From: Desulfotignum sp. | GTDB lineage: Bacteria; Desulfobacterota; Desulfobacteria; Desulfobacterales; Desulfobacteraceae | Assembly: GCA_011389575.1 (NCBI GenBank) | Contig: JAABUB010000003.1 | Span: 26,633 to 90,632 of the forward strand | Length of the DNA: 64,000 nucleotides | Direction of reading: 5' to 3' | Shown here: one piece after another, positions 34,160 through 43,588 of the stretch | Layout of the letters: every line of letters begins with the position of its first letter | Numbering within the stretch: position 1 is the first letter of the stretch | The notes under the pieces: model-generated | What the model saw: only the letters and a program-made list of their open reading frames with translations | Told to the model about the DNA's origin: nothing | Database searches by the model: none | Position numbers and translations under genes: made by a program

Positions 34160-35041
34160 TTACTGTACCGGTTCCAGGTGAACCATCACCTCGAGTATAT
34201 TGTTTTTGGTTTTCATCACGGTTTCTTTTACTGCTTCGGAGATGTCATGGCCCTGCTGCACAGTGATCCGGCCATCCACCTCCAGATGCAGATCAATATA
34301 AAATGCACCGCCTGTTTTTCTGGACCTGAGCCTGTGCACCCCTCTCACATGGGGGATATTTTTGATAAGGGTACGGATACGTGCCGTCTCCTGCGCGGAC
34401 ATGCCTGTATCCATCAGTTCCGCTATGCTGCCCCCCAGAATCCCAAGCCCTGCCTTGATAATGAAAACCGAGACCACGATGGCCCCCACCGGATCCAGAA
34501 AAGCCAGTTTCGGATTGATGAGGCCGGCAGTCACCGCCACCAGAACCGGGATGGATGACAATACATCTGTCCGGTGGTGCCAGGCATTGGCTTTAAGGGA
34601 AGATGACCGGTTTTTTACTCCGGCTGTATATGTGAGCCTGAAAAGAATCTCTTTGACAATAATAGACAGGACAGGGGCGAAGATCACCATTGGATGCAGT
34701 TTTGTTTCCACAGGATGCATCAGGGAAATGATGGCGTTATACCCGATGCCGGCTGCCACACCAAGCAGGATCAGACTGATGGAAATGGTGACAAAGGATT
34801 CGATTTTCTGATGGCCGAAGGGATGGCATGCATCAGGCGGGGCTGTCCAGTACCGGACACCGAACAGGATCACCAGATCTGATCCAATATCGGAAAAACT
34901 GTGCAGGGCATCTGCCACCACTGCCTGGCTGTTGCCTGCAATACCCATGGCCAGCTTGATCAGGGCCAGGCCCACATTGGTCCAAAGGCCGATCCAGGTG
35001 ATTTTTTCAATATTTTTTCTGGTTTGGTTCTGTGTGGTCAT
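34160..35041 (-). CDS. Cation diffusion facilitator (metal/proton antiporter)
   Basis: The 293 residues have about six membrane segments. The two metal-site motifs of the CDF family are present: DALHSFSDIGSD in segment 2 and NAWHHRTDVLSS in segment 5, HxxxD in each. A C-terminal cytoplasmic domain follows (RLRSRKTGGAFYIDLHLEVD). It is expected to export a divalent metal such as zinc, iron or manganese; the metal cannot be decided. Its ATG overlaps the mutY stop (ATGA), so it is coupled to mutY, probably without functional meaning. Confidence 0.9.
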   Translation of the reverse strand: MTTQNQTRKNIEKITWIGLWTNVGLALIKLAMGIAGNSQAVVADALHSFSDIGSDLVILFGVRYWTAPPDACHPFGHQKIESFVTISISLILLGVAAGIGYNAIISLMHPVETKLHPMVIFAPVLSIIVKEILFRLTYTAGVKNRSSSLKANAWHHRTDVLSSIPVLVAVTAGLINPKLAFLDPVGAIVVSVFIIKAGLGILGGSIAELMDTGMSAQETARIRTLIKNIPHVRGVHRLRSRKTGGAFYIDLHLEVDGRITVQQGHDISEAVKETVMKTKNNILEVMVHLEPVQ

Positions 35042-36249
35042 AAAAGGTTTCCGTATATCACAGACAGGTCAATCAAGGGGATGAATTTGCGGTTGGCCGT
35101 TGGAAAAGCTAGCCTGTGGATGTTTTCAGGGGCAATCCACTGGTGGTCAATGGGGCCGTCCAATACCACATCTCCTGATATATAATCACAGTAAAATACA
35201 TCCATTTCAATCTTAAAATGGGTATAGGCATGCCTGACATGGGTCAGAAACGAAACAATCCTGACATCCAGGCCGGTTTCTTCTTTGATTTCCCTGATGC
35301 AGGCATCTTCTGCGCTTTCTTTGTTTTTTCTTTTTCCTCCGGGAAATTCCCATAATCCCCCCAGCAGACCGTCCAGTTTTCTTCGGGTTATCAGGAGACT
35401 GCCTTCTTTGATGACAATACCGGTGCTGATACGGTGGCAAGGAATTTTTTTTGTTTTCAGCCGCAGAGGAAAAAGCGAAACCCGGCTGCCGGCCAGGGCC
35501 AGGCAGGAATGTGCCAGGGGGCAGCTGCCGCAGTCAGGAACCGCCGGGGTACAGACCAGAGCCCCCAGCTCCATGAGGGCCTGGTTGAAACCTCCCGGAT
35601 CTGTCCGGTCCACAAGGGTGTCTGCAATGGCCTTGAAGCGGGTGTGTGCAGAAGACTGGTTTACCGGGATATCCAGGCATAACAGCCGGGCCAGCACCCG
35701 TTTTACATTGGCATCCACCACCGCATGGACCTGATTGAATGCCATGCTCATCACGGCTGATGCAATATAATCCCCCACCCCGGGCAGGGCTTTGAAATCG
35801 GAAAACCGGTCCGGGATGCGGCCGCCCTTTTGCTGTACCACCTGCCGGGCCGCCTTGTGCAGGTTTCTGGCTCTGGCATAATACCCCAGCCCTTCCCAGG
35901 ATTTGAGCACCTGTTCCAGATCAGCCCGGGCCAGGCTCTCCAGGGTGGGAAACCTGTCCACAAAGGCCAGAAAATAGGACACGGCTGTTTTGACCCGGGT
36001 TTGCTGGAGCATCACCTCTGATACCCAGATGCGGTAGGGATCGCAACTTTCCCGCCAGGGCAGGTGCCGGTGGTGGGTGTTGTACCAGTGCACAAGCGAT
36101 TTCCGGATCAAGGCAATATCTGCAAAGGCAAACCCGGGGATCTGTTTGTTCATTTTGGGTTTTGGATGGATCATCTGAAATTTTCCATTTTGGCCGGCGG
36201 CTGTCCAGGCTGGTGCCGGCGGCTGCATGTTGCAGGATGGGCGGGTCAT
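35038..36249 (-). CDS. mutY: A/G-specific adenine DNA glycosylase
   Basis: Removes adenine mispaired with 8-oxoguanine. The protein shows the catalytic Glu in SEVMLQQTRV, the helix-hairpin-helix LPGVGDYIASAV with the catalytic Asp in AVVDANVKRVLARL, and the iron-sulfur loop CTPAVPDCGSCPLAHSC (Cx6Cx2Cx5C). A NUDIX-type C-terminal domain follows (GGLWEFPGGKR, REIKEETGLD). The ATG at 36249 overlaps the upstream stop. A later start at 36153 (MNKQ) is possible, because about 32 residues at the N terminus look non-conserved. Confidence 0.93.
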   Translation of the reverse strand: MTRPSCNMQPPAPAWTAAGQNGKFQMIHPKPKMNKQIPGFAFADIALIRKSLVHWYNTHHRHLPWRESCDPYRIWVSEVMLQQTRVKTAVSYFLAFVDRFPTLESLARADLEQVLKSWEGLGYYARARNLHKAARQVVQQKGGRIPDRFSDFKALPGVGDYIASAVMSMAFNQVHAVVDANVKRVLARLLCLDIPVNQSSAHTRFKAIADTLVDRTDPGGFNQALMELGALVCTPAVPDCGSCPLAHSCLALAGSRVSLFPLRLKTKKIPCHRISTGIVIKEGSLLITRRKLDGLLGGLWEFPGGKRKNKESAEDACIREIKEETGLDVRIVSFLTHVRHAYTHFKIEMDVFYCDYISGDVVLDGPIDHQWIAPENIHRLAFPTANRKFIPLIDLSVIYGNLL

Positions 36250-38192
36250 TGTTCGGCCTGCCTGGCAGGCGTGAACTGCTTTATTTGGTCAATGAACTGT
36301 TTTGTCAGGTTGTCGGGGCAGGTTCTGTGGAACCTGATCCGGATGTACATATCTGTTATGGCTGCAGCTTCTGGTCCAAGGTCCGGTCTTTTCTCCTGCA
36401 CTGTCAAAAGAAAAGCCATGGGTCCCTGGTCAGGTGACCTGGCCAGGCCGATGCGGGCCAGGCGTTTGCAGAAAAGGGCATACCCTGCTGTCACCGGGTC
36501 TTTTTTTGTGACACCGGACCGGTGCAGAAACATCCAGAAAAAAACAGCCACAACCATGACACTTAGGGTCAGCAATAAAAAAAAGACAGTCCCTGTTCCC
36601 CATGATGTGCCAAAACCCAGGCGCTGGAGCAACGCTTTCTGTTCTGAAAAAGAATACCCGGTGAACCAGGCCTCCCATGCAAGGTTCACAGCTTCCAGCA
36701 GGAAACCCATTTTTTTAAAAACAGAGATGGCATCCCGGGTGGTACCGGAATAGGAAAAAGACCCGTCCGGGTTCTGTTCCAGGCGGTCCGGTGCCACAGC
36801 CAGGGTGGGATCGATGCGGACCCAGCCCCTGTCTGACGTGTACACCTCCACCCAGGCGTGGGCAAAGGACTGGCGGATGCTCAGGTAATTGCCATAGGGA
36901 TTGAGTTCACCGCCCAGATACCCCCCCACCACCCTGGCCGGTATTTCCTGCACATTCAGCAGAAAAGCCAGGGCACCGGCATAATGTTCACAATACCCCT
37001 GCCGGGTTTCCAAAAGAAATTCATCCATGGGATGGTCCCCGAGCCTTGGCGGGGTCAGGGTATAGGTGAAATCGTTTTCAGTAAAATAGGCCAGGATCTG
37101 CTGGATTTTTCCATGGGCATCAGCGGTTCCCTCTGCCAGGGACCGGGCCAGCAGCCGGGCTTTCGGGTTATTGTTCGGTTGGGTGAAAACAAGGTCTGAA
37201 GACAGGGTGTCTGTTTTTCGATTGTCATCAGCCGTCGTCCGGATGCGGGAGACCGCCTGATAGGTTTTTTTCCGGGTCACCCGCTGTCTGGACACAAGGA
37301 TATGGCCGGCGGTCAGCTCCGCCCCCGGGGGTGCTGCAACCGGCCGGTCCAGAGCAAACAGCCTGCGGCTTTTATGGGGTTCCAGGGTAATGGTATGCGG
37401 CACAAGGCCTGGACCGTTTTCCTGAACAGAAGAGATTTCAACTGGATTGTCCGTCGGAAGCCACTGGGTGCCGTCAAACCTTTCAAATACAACCCCCCGC
37501 CAGTACAACGCATCCGGCGGTGGGAGCGCACCGTCAAATGCAACCCTGAAGGCCAGAGACTGGTCAAGGGTCATGCGGGAGATACTGCCGAAACCAAGTT
37601 TCTCCGAGAACCCGGATCTGCCGGTTCCTGGTGTTTCCATGGAGAACAGGCCGTGCTGGAGTCGGGGAAAAACCAGAAACAGAAGAACCATCAGCGGTAT
37701 GGCCTGGGCCAGGATACGGGCTGTCAGAAAAACACTGGGCATCAGCCGTCCTTCAGGGCGATTGATGCGTATCAGCGCAGCTGTGGTGACAAAAACAGAG
37801 AAAAACAGGTATAAAATAATCCACAGGGATTCGGACCGGAACAAACTGGTGATGATGATAAAGTAGGTGAGCAGCAGGGTGATCATCCGGTGCCGGTGGG
37901 TGGCCATTTCAAAGGGTTTGATGGCAGCCATGACTGCCATGAGGCCGACAAAAGCATCTGCTTCTATCCTTACACTGAAGGTGACCAGCAGTCCGGTTAT
38001 GCCGGCAACAGCCAGGATATGGCGCAGGATGGCGCCGGGAAGGGGCCACCCGGTTTTCAGCCGCACCAGCATGTATCCCCACATGAAAAAACACCAGACA
38101 ATGATCCATGCCGGCAGTCCCGGTGTATGGGGGGCAATGGCCACCACCAGGGCAAAGATAATGGGAAGCGCATGGCGGGTGTCCCGGTTCAA
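36246..38192 (-). CDS. Membrane transglutaminase-like protein (TgpA/DUF3488 type)
   Basis: Several membrane segments fill about the first 180 residues. A periplasmic transglutaminase-like domain follows with GYCEHYAGALAFLL (Cys), QSFAHAWVEVYTSDRGW (His) and RIDPTLAV (Asp), then a further membrane segment and a C-terminal DUF4129-like tail. I prefer the TTG at 38192: it overlaps the DUF58 stop as TTGA and has AAGGAGG four bases ahead, while the ATG at 38237 has no site. It sits with DUF58 and MoxR, the usual trio. The physiological role is unknown; a cell-envelope role is likely. Confidence 0.88.
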   Translation of the reverse strand: MNRDTRHALPIIFALVVAIAPHTPGLPAWIIVWCFFMWGYMLVRLKTGWPLPGAILRHILAVAGITGLLVTFSVRIEADAFVGLMAVMAAIKPFEMATHRHRMITLLLTYFIIITSLFRSESLWIILYLFFSVFVTTAALIRINRPEGRLMPSVFLTARILAQAIPLMVLLFLVFPRLQHGLFSMETPGTGRSGFSEKLGFGSISRMTLDQSLAFRVAFDGALPPPDALYWRGVVFERFDGTQWLPTDNPVEISSVQENGPGLVPHTITLEPHKSRRLFALDRPVAAPPGAELTAGHILVSRQRVTRKKTYQAVSRIRTTADDNRKTDTLSSDLVFTQPNNNPKARLLARSLAEGTADAHGKIQQILAYFTENDFTYTLTPPRLGDHPMDEFLLETRQGYCEHYAGALAFLLNVQEIPARVVGGYLGGELNPYGNYLSIRQSFAHAWVEVYTSDRGWVRIDPTLAVAPDRLEQNPDGSFSYSGTTRDAISVFKKMGFLLEAVNLAWEAWFTGYSFSEQKALLQRLGFGTSWGTGTVFFLLLTLSVMVVAVFFWMFLHRSGVTKKDPVTAGYALFCKRLARIGLARSPDQGPMAFLLTVQEKRPDLGPEAAAITDMYIRIRFHRTCPDNLTKQFIDQIKQFTPARQAEQ

Positions 38193-39085
38193 GCAGCCTC
38201 CTTTTTCCGGCTGTAAAGGGCAAGGGCTCTGAGACATTTTTTCTTGTGGGCCTGTCCCCGGGCCGGGGCTATCAGGGTGTGGGGCAGTTTAAGCCCAAAG
38301 GATTGGTTTCGGCTGTCCGCGGCAAGGACCATGCTGCACAGCCGGGACAGCCGGTATTCCGTATCCCTGGAAACAAAGGCGTCGAAATTTAGCAGTGTGA
38401 AATGGTCAGCACCGGCGGTAAAATTCTTGATAAATATACCCTGTCCCCGGGAAACCGCTTTCCAGGCGATGCGGCCCACATCATGGCCGGGCTGGTACAA
38501 TGACAGCCCCTGAAAATCATCCGGCCCTGCATGCCGGGTGTCTGCACTCCCCCCTGTGCCGCTGCCTCCCCGGTCTGATGCGGCACCCCCCTTCACAGGC
38601 ATTGGATACACAAGGCAGGTCATGTGCAAAGAAAGCCTGGCCCCCAATCGGAAGAATCCAAAAGGAAAAACCGAACAAAGTGTCAAAGCCCCGGGGATGA
38701 AAACCCCTCTTTTGGCTGTTTGTGCCGGGATCTCCAGGGTTTTTGTTTCATTTTTGGCGATGGTTGTCCAGGGTCCGGCCTGGCCGGGCAGGGCAAAATT
38801 CACAGCTACCCTTTCCTGGTTTTTTGCCTGCACCTGTATGGTAAATGCGTTTGTCTGGCCGGCAAACACCGGTCTGGCAGAAACAAAGGCGACATCCATG
38901 CCTGTCAGGTTCTTCAGAGAATAAAACAGGGAGATCAGGGCCATGCCCCCTAAAAGAAACACCAGGATAAAGCCTGCATTGTTGTTGTAGTTGATCGAAC
39001 CGGCCATCATGGCCCCGAGGATAATGAGAAAGAGCAGCCCGTGCCGGGTGGGGCGGATAAAGATCTGTTTTCTGGTCAGGACCAT
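38189..39085 (-). CDS. DUF58 protein of the MoxR/transglutaminase cluster
   Basis: Two close membrane segments (about 13-55) are followed by a cytoplasmic domain with GLSLYQPGHDVGRIAWKAVS, the DUF58 core motif, whose usual form is YQPGDDxRxIxW. The two acidic positions of the normal motif are partly changed (HD for DD). The ATG at 39085 follows GAGGTATCC. The gene lies between the MoxR ATPase and the transglutaminase-like gene, as in many bacteria. It probably acts as a partner of the MoxR ATPase. Confidence 0.88.
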   Translation of the reverse strand: MVLTRKQIFIRPTRHGLLFLIILGAMMAGSINYNNNAGFILVFLLGGMALISLFYSLKNLTGMDVAFVSARPVFAGQTNAFTIQVQAKNQERVAVNFALPGQAGPWTTIAKNETKTLEIPAQTAKRGVFIPGALTLCSVFPFGFFRLGARLSLHMTCLVYPMPVKGGAASDRGGSGTGGSADTRHAGPDDFQGLSLYQPGHDVGRIAWKAVSRGQGIFIKNFTAGADHFTLLNFDAFVSRDTEYRLSRLCSMVLAADSRNQSFGLKLPHTLIAPARGQAHKKKCLRALALYSRKKEAA

Positions 39086-39105
39086 GGATACCTCTCTGGC
39101 ACTGT

Positions 39106-40050
39106 TTATACAGGTACCGGTACTTTTTTGAGTATATCCATGAGCCTGTCCTTTGAAAATTCCGTCAGATCCGTGCCGGACCGCAGCCTGTGACCGGCCA
39201 CCCAGGGCAGCATCTGCTGCAGGTCTTCGGGCAGGGTGTGGTCCCGGCCGTGGAGATAGGCCCAGGCCCGGGCGGCCCGGGACAAAGACAGGCCGGCCCT
39301 GGGGGAAAGCCCGAACTGGAAGGTGCCCGATGTCCGGGTGAACTCCAGGATGTCCTGGAGATATGCCAGAAACGTATCAGACACATGGACCTGTTCCACT
39401 GCTGCCTGGATTTTCAGCACCCCGGTTTTGTCCATAAACGGCTGCAGTGCTGCCAGAGCAGGCTCTGCACCAGTACCCCGTAAAATTTCTTTTTCTGCTT
39501 TCCTGTCAGGGTATCCCAGGTGGATGCGCATGAGGAACCGGTCCATCTGGGATTCCGGCAAAGGAAAAGTGCCGGCCTGCTCTAAGGGGTTCTGGGTGGC
39601 GATGACAAAAAACGGGGCTTCCAAAGCCCTGGTCTCTCCTTCAATGGTCACCTGTTCCTCTTCCATGGCCTCCAGCAGGGCGCTCTGGCTTTTGGGGGTG
39701 GCCCGGTTGATTTCATCAGCCAGAAACACCTGGGTGAAAATGGGGCCGGGATGAAAGGTGAAGGTGGCGGCATGCTGGTCAAAAACAGACATGCCCAGAA
39801 TATCTCCGGGAAGCAGATCCGAGGTGAACTGCATGCGCTGGAACTTGAGTCCCATGCACCGGGCCAGCACCTTGGCCAGCGTGGTTTTGCCGATACCGGG
39901 AAGATCCTCGATGAGCAGGTGGCCCCGGGCAAAGATGCATGCCAGGGCCAGGCGGATCTGGGGTTCTTTTCCCAGCACAACAGAGCCCACCTGGTGGACG
40001 ATTTTTTCAAATAATTGTGTCATCATGGGGTACAGGTTCCCTTGGATCAT
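39106..40050 (-). CDS. MoxR-family AAA+ ATPase
   Basis: Walker A is LIEDLPGIGKTTLAKVLAR, Walker B is VFLADEINRATPKSQSALLE, sensor-1 is IATQNPLEQAGTFPLPE, and an arginine-finger/sensor-2 area sits in GLSPRAGLSLSRAARAWA. MoxR ATPases act as chaperones that assemble or activate partner proteins. I use the ATG at 40050, which overlaps the pepA stop (ATGA); 40026 is an alternative and 40065 has no ribosome site. It belongs to the MoxR-DUF58-TgpA cluster. Confidence 0.9.
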   Translation of the reverse strand: MIQGNLYPMMTQLFEKIVHQVGSVVLGKEPQIRLALACIFARGHLLIEDLPGIGKTTLAKVLARCMGLKFQRMQFTSDLLPGDILGMSVFDQHAATFTFHPGPIFTQVFLADEINRATPKSQSALLEAMEEEQVTIEGETRALEAPFFVIATQNPLEQAGTFPLPESQMDRFLMRIHLGYPDRKAEKEILRGTGAEPALAALQPFMDKTGVLKIQAAVEQVHVSDTFLAYLQDILEFTRTSGTFQFGLSPRAGLSLSRAARAWAYLHGRDHTLPEDLQQMLPWVAGHRLRSGTDLTEFSKDRLMDILKKVPVPV

Positions 40051-41585
40051 TCGTGTTTTTCCCATTTTTTCCAGGACCGGATCAGAGAGATAAAGGTCCT
40101 TACCCCGATGCCGGACGGGCCTTTGGGGATATAGGATTTTTCCGTAAAATCCCAGGCAGTTCCGGCAATGTCCAGGTGGGCCCAGGGGGTTTTGTCCACA
40201 AATTTGGACAAATAGGCTGCTGCGGTAATGGTGCCCCCGGGTTTGCCTCCGACATTTTTGATGTCCGCCACCTTGGATTCGATCTGTTTTTCATAGTCTT
40301 TGTTCAAGGGCAGTCGCCACACCGGCTCGCCAGCCTCTTTTCCAGCTGCCAAAAGGCGGTCGGACAAAACATCGCTGTTGGACACCAGACCGGAATAATG
40401 GTGGCCCAGGCCGATGATCACCGCCCCGGTAAGCGTGGCAATATCCACCACACAGTCTGGTGCGTAGGTTTTGATGCCCCAGGCCAGGGCATCGGCCAGA
40501 ATCATACGGCCTTCTGCATCCGTGTTCACGATTTCGGATGTGACCCCGTTGTAATGGTGGATGATGTCACCCGGGTGGATGGCCCTGCTGCCGGACATGT
40601 TGTCCGTGGCCGGCACAATGGCCACCACCCTTATACCGGGTTTCTCTTCGGCCACAGCTGCCATGGTGGCCAGCACGGCAGCCCCGCCGCACATGTCGTA
40701 TTTCATCTCCTCCATACCCGCAGCCGGCTTGATGCTGATGCCCCCTGTATCAAAGGTGATTCCCTTGCCCACCAACAGCAGGGTGTCGGTTTTTTTGCCG
40801 GGATCATATTCCAGGGCCACCATGCAGGGCGGGGTGGATGATCCTTGGTTCACACCCAGGATGCCGCCCATGCCCAGTTTTTCCATATCTTCTTTTTCCA
40901 GGCAGGTACAGGTCAGGCCATGGGTTTTGGCCAGATCAGCTGCATAGTCTGCAAAATGCTTCGGGGTCCACCCGTTACCCGGCTCATTGGCCATATCCCT
41001 TGCAGCACAGGCGGATCTGGCTGCCATCACCCCCATTTTCGCCCCTTTGCGCACCGCCTTGACAGAGGTGTCTGAAAAGAATTTGATATCTGCCAGCCCT
41101 TCATAATCGGTTTTCTTTCTGGTGGTTTTTTTGTACTTGGCAAACCGGTAATCCCCTAAAAGTATGCCTTCTGCCACGGCCTGGGAGATTTTTTCCACAG
41201 GTATCTGCCCCATTTGGGGCACACAAACCAACAGGTTTTTTGCCTTGGTTTTTTCACAGGTTTTGGCTGTGTTTCCCCCGAGTCTGCGCAGGGTGTCCAG
41301 AAAATCGCCCGGGTCTTTATCAGGATCATCTTTGCCCATGCCCAGAACCAGGATGCGCCTGCCCCCTGATCTGTTTTTTTTCGTATCCCCATTCGGGTAA
41401 TACAGAAGTTCTTCATCCATTTTGCCAAAAAAATCCCCCAGTTCATGGGCCATTTTAACCCGGGCTTCTACTTTTGGATCACAAACAGGGGGCATATCTT
41501 TTCTCTGGATGGCAAAATAGACCACAAGATCAGATACAAGGGTGTCAACAGGTTTTTCAGTGATGGTCAGCCGGGTGTTTTTCAT
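40047..41585 (-). CDS. pepA: Leucyl aminopeptidase (M17 family)
   Basis: Cytosolic metallo-aminopeptidase of about 512 residues. The N-terminal domain (about 1-170) is variable; the catalytic domain has VGKGITFDTGGISIKP, the Lys and Asp of the dizinc site, then MKYDMCGGAA and NTDAEGRMILADALAW, the family signature. The bicarbonate-binding Arg lies in the same stretch. The ATG at 41585 follows GGAGA by five bases; the frame extends four codons upstream. It heads the run pepA-MoxR-DUF58-TgpA-mutY-CDF on the minus strand. Confidence 0.93.
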   Translation of the reverse strand: MKNTRLTITEKPVDTLVSDLVVYFAIQRKDMPPVCDPKVEARVKMAHELGDFFGKMDEELLYYPNGDTKKNRSGGRRILVLGMGKDDPDKDPGDFLDTLRRLGGNTAKTCEKTKAKNLLVCVPQMGQIPVEKISQAVAEGILLGDYRFAKYKKTTRKKTDYEGLADIKFFSDTSVKAVRKGAKMGVMAARSACAARDMANEPGNGWTPKHFADYAADLAKTHGLTCTCLEKEDMEKLGMGGILGVNQGSSTPPCMVALEYDPGKKTDTLLLVGKGITFDTGGISIKPAAGMEEMKYDMCGGAAVLATMAAVAEEKPGIRVVAIVPATDNMSGSRAIHPGDIIHHYNGVTSEIVNTDAEGRMILADALAWGIKTYAPDCVVDIATLTGAVIIGLGHHYSGLVSNSDVLSDRLLAAGKEAGEPVWRLPLNKDYEKQIESKVADIKNVGGKPGGTITAAAYLSKFVDKTPWAHLDIAGTAWDFTEKSYIPKGPSGIGVRTFISLIRSWKKWEKHE

Positions 41586-41722
41586 GGGTTTCTCCATATT
41601 ATCGGGTAAAGATACTATTTTAACAGGAATTTGATTATACCATGATATTGCTTACCATGGAACCGGCAAGATGTCAGCTGTTCCCCTGGAATGTTTTTTC
41701 AGACACAGGAAATGAAAATATA

Positions 41723-41751
41723 TTGACTTTCAGCGGGGTTTCCTATTCTAT
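41723..41751 (+). promoter_or_regulatory. Promoter of the CBS-protein gene
   Basis: TTGACT (41723-41728) and TTCTAT (41746-41751) are 17 bases apart. They lie about 100 bases before the gene start. The -10 match is modest. Confidence 0.4.
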
Positions 41752-41854
41752 CTTAAAGAAGATATGTTCACAAAAAAAGCAAAACAGCATGGTGTGGCAG
41801 CTGAAGCAGACCATACCAGAAAAAAATAATGACCAAAAAAAGGAGGATGGATAT

Positions 41855-42409
41855 ATGGACAAAATGAAAGTGCGCGAACTCATGGTGCCGACAGACAGAT
41901 TTCCAAAAATATCGGATAACGCATCTTTATTTGATGCGCTTTTTGCCCTGGAAAAGGCCCAGGAGGCATTTTTATCCGGAAAAGCCGAGCAGAGAGTCCT
42001 TCTGGTGGAAGATGAACAAGAAAAGATCATCGGAAAAATCTCCCCTATTGACCTGTTCAAAGGACTGGAAAAAAAATACAACGAAGTGAATGTTGAAGAA
42101 ACCCTTGAAAAATTCGGCCTCAAATATATATGGAACAACATGCAAAAAGACTTGAGTTTGTGGGAAAGTCCGTTCGAGGATCTGTGCCGCAAAGCTGCTG
42201 ATGTCCATGTCAAAGATTTTGTCAATATTCCGGGGGAAGGCCAGACAGTTGAAGGGGACGACAATATTTCCAAATGCTTTCATCTGTTTGTTGTAAACCG
42301 GCACGATACCCTTTTTGTCCTGGAAAAAAATCAATTTGTGGCTTTGCTGCGGTTTTCCGATGTATACAGGGAGGTATCCCGGACAATGAGAGAGTGCACG
42401 GTTGGGTAA
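41855..42409 (+). CDS. CBS-domain protein
   Basis: The 184 residues start at an ATG eight bases after AGGAGG; the frame runs further upstream but without a site. It has two CBS-type halves: KVRELMVPTDRFPKISDNAS with RVLLVEDEQEKIIGKISPID, and a second with VKDFVNIPGEGQTVEGDDN then FVVNRHDTLFVLE. CBS pairs usually bind adenosine nucleotides or SAM and act as energy sensors. It precedes a two-component pair by 48 bases on the same strand and may share its transcript; a functional link is inferred only. Confidence 0.8.
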   Translation: MDKMKVRELMVPTDRFPKISDNASLFDALFALEKAQEAFLSGKAEQRVLLVEDEQEKIIGKISPIDLFKGLEKKYNEVNVEETLEKFGLKYIWNNMQKDLSLWESPFEDLCRKAADVHVKDFVNIPGEGQTVEGDDNISKCFHLFVVNRHDTLFVLEKNQFVALLRFSDVYREVSRTMRECTVG

Positions 42410-42457
42410 TGAATTAATTTGCGTAATAAAATAAAATGATGACCAGACAATGCCCCT

Positions 42458-43573
42458 ATGACGGCTGGAATAAAAAAAATTGTTTTTTTCTGCATGCTGG
42501 CAATGATCGCCGTCATCGGGGCCTTGCACTATTTTACGCCGGGCCATTACATCCTTTTGCATGATACCTTTCGCAGGCTGGCCTATTTTCCCATAGCCAT
42601 CGGCGCCATCCTTTATGGTCTGCCAGGGGGGATTTTAACGGCAGTTCTGGCGTGTGTGTTTTTTGTGCCCCACCTGCTGGTTTTCTGGTACCAGGGGCCC
42701 CAGGCCTATTATTCTGAATTGTCTGAAATTGTGTTTTATCTGGCAGCCGGGGTGGTGATCGGGGGTGTTTCCAGCCGGGAAAACCGCCTTCGGGAGAAAT
42801 ATCGAAAAATGTCTGAAAAGCTGTCCGTATCCTACCAGCGTCTCCACCACCAGGCCGGCCGGCTCCTGGAGGCAGAAACCCAGCTGGGCCAGGCCAGAAA
42901 GATGTCGGAACTGGGACAACTGTCTGCGTCTCTGGCCCATGAGATCAAAAACCCTCTGGCATCCATAAAAGGGGCTGCGGAAATTCTGGCGGATGAGGTG
43001 CCCGAAGGCCATCCCAGGCATGAGTTTATTGCCATCATGGGCAAAGAGATCTATCGCCTGAACCGGTCTGTGGAGGAGGTGCTGGCCTATTGCAAAGGAC
43101 AGCAGCCGCAAAATGACATCAACCTGAAATCTGCATCCAAGATCATAGACAAGGTGCTGCAGTTGCTGGACCCGGAAGTACAAAAAAAATCCATTGCCCT
43201 TGTCCGGGAAAATGATACCCGCTGCCGGGCATTCCAGGTGGAGGAATCTGCTGTCACCCAGGTGGTGCTGAACCTGGTTCTCAATGCAATAGATGCGGTG
43301 GAGAAAAAAGGGATGATCCGGATCAAAGAATGTTGTGATGACAAAGGGTATGGCATGGAAGTGGCTGACAACGGCCCGGGCATCGATGCAGATCAGGCAA
43401 AAGAGATATTCACGGCATTTGTCAGTTTCAAACAGGGGGGAACCGGCCTGGGGCTTCCCATCACCCGCAAAATTGTCCAGCGCCTGGGAGGCAGCATATC
43501 CATGGCCCGGTCCGATCTGGGCGGGGCCGCGTTTCTGGTTATCCTGCCGGGAAAAAACCAGGGATTGTCCTGA
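42458..43573 (+). CDS. Membrane histidine kinase of the NtrB/ZraS type
   Basis: The first roughly 105 residues contain about three membrane segments with short loops, so sensing is probably within or near the membrane. HisKA has SLAHEIKNPLASIKG with the phosphoacceptor His, and HATPase_c has NLVLNAIDAV, DNGPGI and GGTGLGLPI. The cognate regulator starts 15 bases downstream. This gives a sigma-54-linked two-component pair. The signal is unknown. Confidence 0.9.
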   Translation: MTAGIKKIVFFCMLAMIAVIGALHYFTPGHYILLHDTFRRLAYFPIAIGAILYGLPGGILTAVLACVFFVPHLLVFWYQGPQAYYSELSEIVFYLAAGVVIGGVSSRENRLREKYRKMSEKLSVSYQRLHHQAGRLLEAETQLGQARKMSELGQLSASLAHEIKNPLASIKGAAEILADEVPEGHPRHEFIAIMGKEIYRLNRSVEEVLAYCKGQQPQNDINLKSASKIIDKVLQLLDPEVQKKSIALVRENDTRCRAFQVEESAVTQVVLNLVLNAIDAVEKKGMIRIKECCDDKGYGMEVADNGPGIDADQAKEIFTAFVSFKQGGTGLGLPITRKIVQRLGGSISMARSDLGGAAFLVILPGKNQGLS

Positions 43574-43588
43574 TTGCAAGGAGATTAT